Assembly (NCBI GenBank): GCA_002293265.1
Contig: DBCW01000055.1
Span: 261 to 6,458 of the forward strand
Direction: 5' to 3'
DNA from: Eggerthellales bacterium UBA948
GTDB taxonomy: Bacteria > Actinomycetota > Coriobacteriia > Coriobacteriales > UBA8131
Length of the DNA: 6,198 nt
A model generated the notes under the pieces. That model made no database searches and was not told where the DNA came from. It saw only the letters and a list, made by a program, of their open reading frames with translations. How positions within the stretch are numbered: the first letter of the stretch is position 1; the number at the start of each line of letters is the position of its first letter. A program made the translations under genes and the position numbers. This document shows, one piece after another, positions 1-6,046 of the stretch.

Positions 1-398
1 TCTCGCTTTATTTCTGACGCGTAAATTGAATCAATCGTCATCTTCTCATTTATTCCTGAATTACTTAGTGTTCTACTGCTTAGATACACAGACTCATACG
101 GTGGTGCCAGTAGCTTTTCCGGCCCAACAAACAAACGGTTGTAGTCAAGTTCCAGAAAGAGTCTCAAGTCCTCAGCATTGTTATGCTTGCCGGATATGTC
201 TGCCAGCTTCATCAAAGCGCTCTCACATTGCTGAGACTTAGAATCAGCAAAGGCTTCCTCAAATGCTGTTTGCAAGCGTTTATCCAGAAGCTTTTCAGCT
301 AATTCTGATGTAGGGCGGGACAAGCATTGCGCCAAAAGTAAGTATAACGACCCTACTAACTCTGCATAGCTCGCTTCCTCTTTAGCATTCATGGTCAT
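1..398 (-). CDS. TorD/DmsD-family molybdoenzyme maturation chaperone, partial (C-terminus beyond the left edge)
   Basis: This reading frame is open without a stop from the ATG at 398 to the window edge and gives 132 residues; the rest lies outside. The protein is predicted to be a cytoplasmic all-helical chaperone that binds the Tat signal of the catalytic molybdenum subunit and holds it back until cofactor loading is complete. The N-terminal part (about residues 7-27, YAELVGSLYLLLAQCLSRP) resembles the first helices of TorD proteins. The diagnostic block is at residues 84-105, containing LDYNRLFVGP followed by APPYESVY, the family's conserved 'Y-xx-LF-xGP ... PYESVY' stretch. Family members are usually about 200-230 aa, so roughly a third is missing because of the window edge, not mutation. 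A GGAG lies 4 nt before the ATG at 398 and 10 nt before a second ATG at 392; either could be the start. It follows the Fe-S subunit after 86 nt on the same strand. Assignment to the family is confident; the precise partner is inferred from position. Confidence 0.88.
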   Translation of the reverse strand, partial: MTMNAKEEASYAELVGSLYLLLAQCLSRPTSELAEKLLDKRLQTAFEEAFADSKSQQCESALMKLADISGKHNNAEDLRLFLELDYNRLFVGPEKLLAPPYESVYLSSRTLSNSGINEKMTIDSIYASEIKR

Positions 399-402
399 CC
401 CG

Positions 403-406
403 CTCC
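403..406 (-). promoter_or_regulatory. Ribosome binding site of the TorD-like chaperone
   Basis: A GGAG on the minus strand lies 4 nt upstream of the ATG at 398 and 10 nt upstream of the in-frame ATG at 392 (residue 3). Neither spacing is ideal, so the site does not decide between the two starts. It supports initiation here, independent of the Fe-S gene upstream. Confidence 0.5.
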
Positions 407-446
407 GTTCATTTATCCTGCATTCTTATGTTTTTGCTATTCTCTA

Positions 447-475
447 AGGAAGTGCCAATTCAATCGGTTCTTCCT
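447..475 (-). repeat. Intercistronic inverted repeat (stem-loop) between Fe-S subunit and chaperone genes
   Basis: On the minus strand AGGAAG and CTTCCT form a perfect 6-bp outer stem. Inside, after a 2x2 internal loop, CCGA can pair with TTGG (one G-U pair) around a 5-nt loop. No run of U follows in the minus direction, so it does not look like an intrinsic terminator. It sits just after the Fe-S subunit stop and about 50 nt before the chaperone start, where it could protect the 3' end of the upstream mRNA or lower chaperone expression. That role is inference. Confidence 0.4.
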
Positions 476-484
476 AAATACTTA

Positions 485-1048
485 TCAAATATAGTAAGTA
501 TTTGGCTCTGTGCCTTTTTCAATCAAACGCTGTGTTGTCTCTGCTACTTTTATCTTTTTTGAGAGCTCAGAATTAGTATCGTTCAGATCCCCTATTGTAA
601 TAGCTTGCACCGGACAACAGAATGAGCACATGGGTGTTAGCCCTTCGTCCAAACGATGCATGCACATGGTGCACTTTATCTCTGTGCCGGTATCCTTATT
701 AAGAGAACGGGCATCATATGGACAAGCAGATTCACAGGTTCTACAGCCAATACACATATCCTGATCTATAAAGACGATCCCATCTTCTCGTTGCTGCGCA
801 GCTCCGGTTGGACATACCTCATTGCACGCAGGCGTGGTGCAATGCTGACACATCGAGGTAGTAAACACCATACTTACATTTGGGAAAACTCCTTCGTATG
901 CATCTCCTTCAAGTGTTCCTTTGCTGTTTAGAACCTTTACTCTAAAAGCACCTACAGGAACGGTGTTCTCCATCTTGCATGAGACGGCGCAAGTGCGACA
1001 ACCGATGCAACGCTTAGTATTTATAGCCATGCCATAACGTATTGCCAT
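485..1048 (-). CDS. DmsB/NrfC-type iron-sulfur electron-transfer subunit with four [4Fe-4S] sites
   Basis: This 187-residue ferredoxin-like protein is the electron-transfer partner of the molybdenum subunit encoded directly upstream. All sixteen cluster cysteines are present in the DmsB/PhsB/NrfC pattern: Cys14-17-20-24, Cys67-70-75-79, Cys99-102-105-109 and Cys126-129-141-145. The last motif contains an additional cysteine (C144 in CSFCCP). There is no signal peptide or membrane segment, so export would occur by association with the Tat-signal-bearing catalytic subunit, as is known for DmsAB-type enzymes. The ATG at 1048 has GGGAG 9 nt upstream; the alternative Met7 has no comparable SD and would start closer to the first cluster. 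The gene begins 13 nt after the catalytic subunit stop, indicating one operon. Residues 150-187 form a short tail with no recognised motif. The physiological donor and substrate are unknown. Confidence 0.93.
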   Translation of the reverse strand: MAIRYGMAINTKRCIGCRTCAVSCKMENTVPVGAFRVKVLNSKGTLEGDAYEGVFPNVSMVFTTSMCQHCTTPACNEVCPTGAAQQREDGIVFIDQDMCIGCRTCESACPYDARSLNKDTGTEIKCTMCMHRLDEGLTPMCSFCCPVQAITIGDLNDTNSELSKKIKVAETTQRLIEKGTEPNTYYI

Positions 1049-1057
1049 TTATATCAG

Positions 1058-1062
1058 CTCCC
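1058..1062 (-). promoter_or_regulatory. Ribosome binding site of the Fe-S subunit, overlapping the upstream stop codon
   Basis: The minus-strand sequence reads TAGGGAG: the last base of the TAG stop of the catalytic subunit gene (1064-1062) is the first G of GGGAG. The spacer to the ATG at 1048 is 9 nt. Ribosomes finishing the catalytic subunit would stop on the SD of the next gene, which suggests coupled synthesis of the two subunits. Confidence 0.75.
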
Positions 1063-3488
1063 TATGCCTTCTCGACTTCGACCAAATTGTCACAAGCAGC
1101 CCAATTGCTTTCATAAAACGATGCCTGCATCGGGTTTACTTTATAGTGAGTAACGTTTCCGTGGTGTCCCTCTGCATAGTGCTCAGGCCACCAACCTTGA
1201 TAGTTGTTCAAGCATCCCGGCTTTATACCTTCGTTAACGTACAGCTTAACTTTAAAGCTGCCTCGATCATTAAATACTCGCACCATATCGCCATCTTTAA
1301 GCCCTCGTGCAGATGCATCTATCGGGTTCATATCTAAAGTAGGTTCCGGTACAAACTCACGAATCCAAGGAAGTGTAACGTTTTGCCCATGTGTGGAGAA
1401 GTACGGGTGAGCTGTCATAAATGTAAGTGGGTACTTTTGCGCAAGCTCTGTGCGGTTGCTCTCGATAGGCTCACTGTGACATGGAAGTTGCTGGTCAAAC
1501 TCCACAAACTCCTCGAAGTAAATATGTGCACGCCCTGTGCTTGTTGGGAAGTTTTTATCCTCAAGCGCAACCCAAGGCTGCTTCATGTTTAGTCTGCTTA
1601 CGCCTTTTTCACGCCACTCAGTCCAATCTGTTGCTTGGATTTCCGGGGCGGTATTGTTGGCTAAACTCCACTCCATGTTTTCTTCTACAGTGCTGCCGTA
1701 TTTATCCCAAAGATCCAGCAAACCAAGTTTATCTGCGAATGCACGACCAATATCCCAGTCACTCTTTGCTTCCCAAAGCGGAGGTATTACCTGCTGGGAA
1801 CGTTGAAGTAACTTGTGCGCATCATACCCGCACACCATGTCACCGGTTGGGCATTCGTAATATGAGACGACCGGAAGCACGATATCGGCAAACTTTGCGC
1901 CATAGTTCATCAACGTGTCGGATACAACTATAAAGTCGAGCTTTGATAAGGTGCTTTCAAATAAATTCTCGGTCTCCGGCGCCTGACTTCCAATACCATA
2001 TTGCGATATCCACAATGCTTTAATTGGATAAGGATTTCCTGTTCGGATGGCTTCAAAGCCTACATCCCCGGGTATTTGATCAGGGATTTCTACTTTTGTG
2101 TTTACTTTAATCCACTCATCCCAACCTGTTGGCAAGTTTCCGCCAAAGATATCAAATGATCCGGATTCCCAACTTACGCCGGCATGCTTGGTGCCAATAT
2201 TGCCGCAGATCAACGCCAATACAACAGCATTTAGAGGAGATAGGTGTCCGTTGTAATAGCGCGTTGATCCCTGCCCCACGCGAATGGTTGATGGGCCTTT
2301 GTTAGCGTACCTGTCCGCAAGATCTTTGATCTTATCTGCTGATATCTCTGTTATATCTGCTGCTTGTTCTGGAGTATATGTACTGTTTAAGCTGTCAACA
2401 AACAGCTTCCAAGCAGTTGAACACTTAACCTGTGCTCCGTCAATGGTGGCTGTATACTCTCCGTACAATGTACAGTCAACATCCGCCGAAGGTTCCGCTG
2501 TGGCATCTCCTGTAGCATTAAGTACAACATAGGCCTCGCCGGTGTTTCCTAAATCGGTCTGTTTTAGCATCATGCCACTATCAGACCTGATTAAAAATGG
2601 TGCATTTGTATACGCCTTGAGGTATTTTTCATCGTGCCAGTTATTGGCAATAATATGCTGCATCATACCCAGAAGCAAGGCAGGATCTGTGCCGGGACGT
2701 ACCAGCACCCACTCATCTGCCTTTGATACTCCTCGCGAGAAACGAGGATCAAACGCCGCATAATACATGCCGCGCTCTTGAGCATCTAAAACATAGCGCA
2801 TGTAACCATTTTTTACTGCAGGAATGTTTTGTCCTACAGTAATCAAGAAGTTGCTGCCATCCAACATATCATCCCAACCGTTTGCCACATCACTGGTTCC
2901 CAGCGGGATCATGAAACCATATGCCTGCGCACCGTCACTCATAAGCCCGATAAATGAGATCCATGTTCCGCCAACCAAATTCATCATTCTTTGCGGTGCA
3001 TTATAAGCAATGATCGAGAGGTTTCCGGTCATTTGTACGCCCGCAACAGATTTTGGGCCGTATTCTTCCTTTACCTTGTTAAACTTATCGACAATTTCAG
3101 TCATTGCCTCATCCCAAGATATCCGCTCCCAGTCTCCTGCGCCACGTTCTCCAACACGTCTCATTGGATACTTGATTCTGTCTGCAGAAGTAACTTGCTG
3201 CATAGCATAGGTTATCCCTTTAAGACAGATGTTTCGCTGATAATAGTCATCACCCATATCTGCCGGCTCAACTTTTGTTATGCTGCCATCTTTAACATAC
3301 ACATTCTGACCACAGGTTCCGGTGCAGTTCCATTGCCCGCAGGCAAAACGAACGACACTCGTTTTTGGCTCCTCGGTCTTTACTTCCTCTTCGGTTTTTT
3401 GAAGAGTGCACCCACTTCCTAAGGCAGCAGTTACTGCTGCTGCAGATGATAAAGCTACAAACTTTCGTCTACTGAATGGTTGGTTCAT
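1062..3488 (-). CDS. Tat-exported molybdopterin oxidoreductase catalytic subunit, DMSO reductase family (DmsA-like)
   Basis: This is the catalytic subunit of a molybdenum (or tungsten) bis-MGD enzyme, 808 aa, close to the length of E. coli DmsA. The N-terminus has a twin-arginine signal (SRRKF at residues 6-10, then an alanine-rich hydrophobic stretch) ending in GSGC with Cys27 as a possible lipid site, followed by a Lys/Glu/Thr-rich linker to about residue 44. An N-terminal [4Fe-4S] domain follows: Cys50, Cys55, Cys59 and Cys88. Ser184 in GLMSDGAQ aligns by eye with the Mo-coordinating serine region of DmsA (GDYSSAQ). The remainder carries family blocks such as FDPRFSRG, VRPGTDPALLLGMM, GAKFADIVLP and, from about residue 690, the dinucleotide-binding domain ending in NLVEVEKA, very like the DmsA C-terminus. 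The start at 3488 was chosen over upstream GTG 3551 and ATG 3524 because AAAGGAG lies 6 nt before it and the Tat signal then begins at residue 6. Family membership is firm; the substrate (S- or N-oxide, another oxyanion, or an organic compound) is not deducible. Confidence 0.93.
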   Translation of the reverse strand: MNQPFSRRKFVALSSAAAVTAALGSGCTLQKTEEEVKTEEPKTSVVRFACGQWNCTGTCGQNVYVKDGSITKVEPADMGDDYYQRNICLKGITYAMQQVTSADRIKYPMRRVGERGAGDWERISWDEAMTEIVDKFNKVKEEYGPKSVAGVQMTGNLSIIAYNAPQRMMNLVGGTWISFIGLMSDGAQAYGFMIPLGTSDVANGWDDMLDGSNFLITVGQNIPAVKNGYMRYVLDAQERGMYYAAFDPRFSRGVSKADEWVLVRPGTDPALLLGMMQHIIANNWHDEKYLKAYTNAPFLIRSDSGMMLKQTDLGNTGEAYVVLNATGDATAEPSADVDCTLYGEYTATIDGAQVKCSTAWKLFVDSLNSTYTPEQAADITEISADKIKDLADRYANKGPSTIRVGQGSTRYYNGHLSPLNAVVLALICGNIGTKHAGVSWESGSFDIFGGNLPTGWDEWIKVNTKVEIPDQIPGDVGFEAIRTGNPYPIKALWISQYGIGSQAPETENLFESTLSKLDFIVVSDTLMNYGAKFADIVLPVVSYYECPTGDMVCGYDAHKLLQRSQQVIPPLWEAKSDWDIGRAFADKLGLLDLWDKYGSTVEENMEWSLANNTAPEIQATDWTEWREKGVSRLNMKQPWVALEDKNFPTSTGRAHIYFEEFVEFDQQLPCHSEPIESNRTELAQKYPLTFMTAHPYFSTHGQNVTLPWIREFVPEPTLDMNPIDASARGLKDGDMVRVFNDRGSFKVKLYVNEGIKPGCLNNYQGWWPEHYAEGHHGNVTHYKVNPMQASFYESNWAACDNLVEVEKA

Positions 3489-3494
3489 ATAGAT

Positions 3495-3501
3495 CTCCTT
3501 T
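3495..3501 (-). promoter_or_regulatory. Strong ribosome binding site fixing the catalytic subunit start
   Basis: A minus-strand AAAGGAG lies 6 nt before the ATG at 3488. The longer reading frame could begin at GTG 3551 or ATG 3524, but this near-consensus SD would then be inside the coding region and the Tat twin-arginine motif would be pushed more than 20 residues inward. The site therefore decides the start. Confidence 0.85.
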
Positions 3502-3573
3502 CCTTTCTTTGCAGGTACTTCCATTTTGAAAGCAGGAAAACCCTTATCCACACTCTAGAAAGGTGCAGACTTA

Positions 3574-3602
3574 ATTACAATGCATAGGTTATAAAGTTTG
3601 GA
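3574..3602 (-). promoter_or_regulatory. Possible promoter of the reductase operon with good -10 and poor -35
   Basis: On the minus strand TGTAAT (3579-3574) matches the -10 consensus at five of six positions. The hexamer 17 bp upstream (TCCAAA, 3602-3597) does not resemble TTGACA. A weak -35 next to phased repeats fits an activator-dependent promoter. The resulting leader would be about 80 nt. The intergenic region is AT-rich, so a -10 match alone is weak evidence. Confidence 0.35.
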
Positions 3603-3628
3603 TAAAGCAAATATTAATGCGATATTAA
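3589..3628 (-). promoter_or_regulatory. Candidate response-regulator operator: direct repeats at 11-bp spacing
   Basis: On the minus strand TTAATAT occurs twice exactly, at 3628-3622 and 3617-3611, with an 11-bp repeat length. Stepping on by 11 bp gives TTTATCC (3606-3600) and TTTATAA (3595-3589), so all four phases share TTWAT. OmpR/PhoB-family regulators are known to bind tandem direct repeats of about 11 bp, one helical turn, upstream of or over a -35 element. The array lies between the response regulator gene and the reductase operon and overlaps the proposed weak -35. The first two boxes are solid as sequence; boxes three and four are weaker and could be AT-rich chance. That the neighbouring regulator binds here is inference. 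Confidence 0.45.
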
Positions 3629-3660
3629 CTTGCTGGTTGCAAAGTAAGTGCCATCAAGTG

Positions 3661-4386
3661 TTAATTACTTCTTTCAGTGTGATTAAAACTATCAGTCATT
3701 TTATAACCCACACGCTGCACGGTTAATAAATATTTTGGCTCTGATGGATTATCTTCTATCTTTTCGCGAATCTTACGCACAAACACAGTAATACTATTTG
3801 AGTCTTTGCCTTCTGCTTGCCCCCAAATGTATTCTGATATTTGGTCTCTTGTAAAAACCTTTCCGGGATTTGCCGCTAAAAAGGCTACAATCTCAAATTC
3901 CTTTGTCGTTAGTGCAACCGGCTCGCCCTTCACAAGCACCAAATATTTGTCAAAATGAATCTCTAAAGAGCCTATCGCTGCAATGCCCCCTCTGTTTAAA
4001 CAATGAGCAAACTCCACAGTGTCTTTGTGCCTGCGAATGTTAGCTTCAATTCGTAGCATCAACTCGGTTGAATTAAATGGCTTAGTAACATAGTCATCGC
4101 CACCGGCTTTAAAGCCAATGCTTTTGTCAACGATGTCATTTTTTGCCGAAAGAAATATGATCGGTATTCTTCTGCCCTGTTCGCGAATTTCTTTGCAGAG
4201 ATCAAAACCGTTTATCCCGGGCAACATAACGTCAAGTAAAAGCAGATCAGGCTTTTCATCCGACAATATTCTCATGCCCTCTTCGCCATCGGTAGCACCA
4301 CAATACGAATAGTTTTTTGAGAGCAAAAGTTTTTCAATAGCTCGATGTATTATTTCTTCATCATCGATCAGCATTACCTTGAACAA
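3661..4386 (-). CDS. OmpR/PhoB-family two-component response regulator
   Basis: This 241-residue cytoplasmic transcription regulator is the likely phosphorylation target of the kinase encoded immediately upstream. The receiver domain (about residues 1-120) has the acidic pair Asp9-Asp10, phosphoacceptor Asp52 in LLLLDVMLPG, Ser80 in FLSAK and Lys102 in the TKPF motif, so it looks fully active. A winged-helix DNA-binding domain follows (about 133-232), with TTKEFEIVAFLAANPGKVFTR and the recognition-helix region SNSITVFVRKIREKI ending in RVGYKM, typical of OmpR/PhoB proteins. The start is TTG at 4386: AAGGAG sits 7 nt upstream, and starting at the next ATG (4374) would remove most of the first beta strand. 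The gene begins 4 nt after the kinase stop and its SD lies in the kinase's last codons, so the pair is probably translationally coupled. The first plausible target is the reductase operon that follows after 172 nt. Confidence 0.94.
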   Translation of the reverse strand: MFKVMLIDDEEIIHRAIEKLLLSKNYSYCGATDGEEGMRILSDEKPDLLLLDVMLPGINGFDLCKEIREQGRRIPIIFLSAKNDIVDKSIGFKAGGDDYVTKPFNSTELMLRIEANIRRHKDTVEFAHCLNRGGIAAIGSLEIHFDKYLVLVKGEPVALTTKEFEIVAFLAANPGKVFTRDQISEYIWGQAEGKDSNSITVFVRKIREKIEDNPSEPKYLLTVQRVGYKMTDSFNHTERSN

Positions 4387-4390
4387 TGCC

Positions 4391-6046
4391 TTACTCCTTA
4401 ACTATCGCTTTTTTGGGGATTATTATAGTAAAAGTAGAACCTTTTCCAAGCGTGCTTTCTACAGCAATTGAATAATTTTGCAAAGCAGCATATTCTTTTA
4501 CAAGAGATAAACCTAAGCCACTTCCACCATAATGCCGTGTCGACGTGGAATCCACTTGCTCAAATCTTTCAAATATCCTCTCCATGTCCTCCTGAGCTAT
4601 ACCGATACCTGAATCACTTACCAAGATCAATACGGTATTGTTTATGGCATCGTAACTGATTTTTAACTCGATGCAACCTTCTTCTGAAGTGAACTTTATA
4701 GCGTTTCCTATGAGGTTTTCCAACATACGCAATATTTTCTCATAGTCTCCGTATATGAGCGGGACGTCTGAATCAATACTTGCTTTAAACGTAATACGCT
4801 TTTTTGTAATCAGAGAAACTACGGTTGCTTTTACAGAAGAAACTATGTCTCCAAGATCTATGACCTCGACAATTGTTTTAATGCTACCAGCGTCAGAACG
4901 CGCTATGTCCAGCATAGTGTTAATCATTGCAAGCAGTGCTTGGCCATTAGCTTCCACTTCCTCCCAAGACTGTCGATCAGCCGCACTGGCACTTTTAGTC
5001 TTTGATATCTCTGCAAACGTAATGATTGAAGTGAGTGGCGTTCTCAATTCATGATTTACCATTGAGAGCAAGTCGTCCTTTGACTTTGTTTTTTGCTCAA
5101 GCTCAATATTTAAGCGCTGAAGAATGTCTCGCTGCTTTTTAAGAAGCTCGTTTGCCTCTCTGAGCTCTATGGTTCGATCTGCCACTTCGCTTTCCAGTTT
5201 TGAATAGACTGTCTTTATTTCTCTTGCCATCTCGTTAAAGTTTTTTGCTAAGTCACTTATTTCTTTTGTGAGGTGACTCTCTTCCATAGTCACATGCAGA
5301 TCTCCGCCTTGTATATCCGAAAAAGCAACTTTCATTTTGTCCAGAGGATAAAAAACGAATCTTGCGGTAATAAAATAGATCACTCCCCCAATTACTATCG
5401 TGATAAGTAAAAAGAAACCAACATCACGTGTGACATTTGAAACAACAACTTCCTGATATATGTCGACAGGAATTACGATGCTTATGGCACCGCCAACAGA
5501 ACTTAAAGTCCAGCCCTCTCTTGGATAGCCCACAATATCCAATTCTCCGGCAGGCTCACCATGGCACTCCAAGCAACTGGAATCAACTTCCAATGCTCTT
5601 GCATATCTAAATGATCTCTCTTTGTTAAACTCGCTGTATTCGTAAAACTCTTTTTGTGAGCGGTCGTCATTAAATAGCGTCAATGCTTTTTCTTCAAATC
5701 CATCCGGAAGCCCTTGCACGCTTCTCGGATTGAAGTTTGTATATCTGATCTTATAGTCGTTATTTGCTGAAAAAAGAATACCTACGCTTTTTCCAACTAT
5801 CGCACAATGGAGTCCCTTAAACTCATAAGCGCCATCTGATGTATAGTTAATTCGCTTTTGTGTATTTTGAATAAACTCCCATACTGCATCCATCTCTGCT
5901 GCAAATACACGAGCTTCTTCTGCAAGCATCTCTTTGTTTTGAGCTTCTTGCACCTGTACATCAACCGTAAAAAACACAATTAATGCCAACCCAAAAACAA
6001 CGGTCATTACTATCAGGTAAAGAACCTTAAGACTAAGCTTTTTCAT
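4391..6046 (-). CDS. Membrane sensor histidine kinase with extracytoplasmic DUF3365 (Tll0287-like) heme-binding domain
   Basis: This 551-residue kinase is predicted to sense redox state or a ligand outside the membrane and to phosphorylate the response regulator encoded 4 nt downstream. Order of parts: TM1 about 8-28; sensor domain about 30-206; TM2 about 208-229; HAMP about 229-282; a coiled-coil linker about 283-325; HisKA with His332 in NHELRTP; HATPase_c about 433-546 with N-box Asn444/Asn448, G1 DSGIGI (478-483), F-box IFERFEQ and G2 GGSGLGL. The sensor matches DUF3365 by its EFYEYSEFN, RYARAL and GYPREGW-like blocks and has a c-type heme motif, Cys158-Leu-Glu-Cys161-His162. His80-Cys81 upstream could supply the other axial ligand. 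The ATG at 6046 has GGAG 4 nt upstream and puts TM1 at the N-terminus; the frame is also open upstream to GTG 6163 and to the window edge, but that extension has no SD support or recognisable domain. The signal sensed is unknown. Confidence 0.92.
   Translation of the reverse strand: MKKLSLKVLYLIVMTVVFGLALIVFFTVDVQVQEAQNKEMLAEEARVFAAEMDAVWEFIQNTQKRINYTSDGAYEFKGLHCAIVGKSVGILFSANNDYKIRYTNFNPRSVQGLPDGFEEKALTLFNDDRSQKEFYEYSEFNKERSFRYARALEVDSSCLECHGEPAGELDIVGYPREGWTLSSVGGAISIVIPVDIYQEVVVSNVTRDVGFFLLITIVIGGVIYFITARFVFYPLDKMKVAFSDIQGGDLHVTMEESHLTKEISDLAKNFNEMAREIKTVYSKLESEVADRTIELREANELLKKQRDILQRLNIELEQKTKSKDDLLSMVNHELRTPLTSIITFAEISKTKSASAADRQSWEEVEANGQALLAMINTMLDIARSDAGSIKTIVEVIDLGDIVSSVKATVVSLITKKRITFKASIDSDVPLIYGDYEKILRMLENLIGNAIKFTSEEGCIELKISYDAINNTVLILVSDSGIGIAQEDMERIFERFEQVDSTSTRHYGGSGLGLSLVKEYAALQNYSIAVESTLGKGSTFTIIIPKKAIVKE
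4394..4399 (-). promoter_or_regulatory. Ribosome binding site inside the kinase 3' end, driving a TTG start
   Basis: AAGGAG on the minus strand forms the last two sense codons (Lys-Glu) of the kinase and abuts its TAA stop at 4393-4391. The spacer to TTG 4386 is 7 nt, optimal for initiation. The next in-frame ATG at 4374 is 19 nt away. This supports the rare TTG start, which may hold regulator synthesis down. Confidence 0.75.

Noticed and set aside
26..241. Plus-strand open frame of 71 codons
   Set aside because: It lies opposite the chaperone reading frame, which has clear TorD-family motifs; no SD or family resemblance on the plus strand.
399..484. Separate promoter for the chaperone (TTGGCA as -35)
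   Set aside because: No acceptable -10 lies 16-18 bp downstream.
1481..1933. Plus-strand open frame of 150 codons inside the catalytic subunit gene
   Set aside because: Antisense shadow of a strongly conserved coding region; the translation is rich in Cys, Arg and Ser and shows no domain.
3489..3551. Longer catalytic subunit from GTG 3551 or ATG 3524
   Set aside because: AAAGGAG 6 nt before ATG 3488 and the position of the Tat motif favour the shorter form.
3628..3645. Hairpin after the response regulator (ACTTTGC ... GCAAGT) as a terminator
   Set aside because: The stem is short with a bulge, and no U-tract follows; read-through into the reductase operon cannot be excluded.
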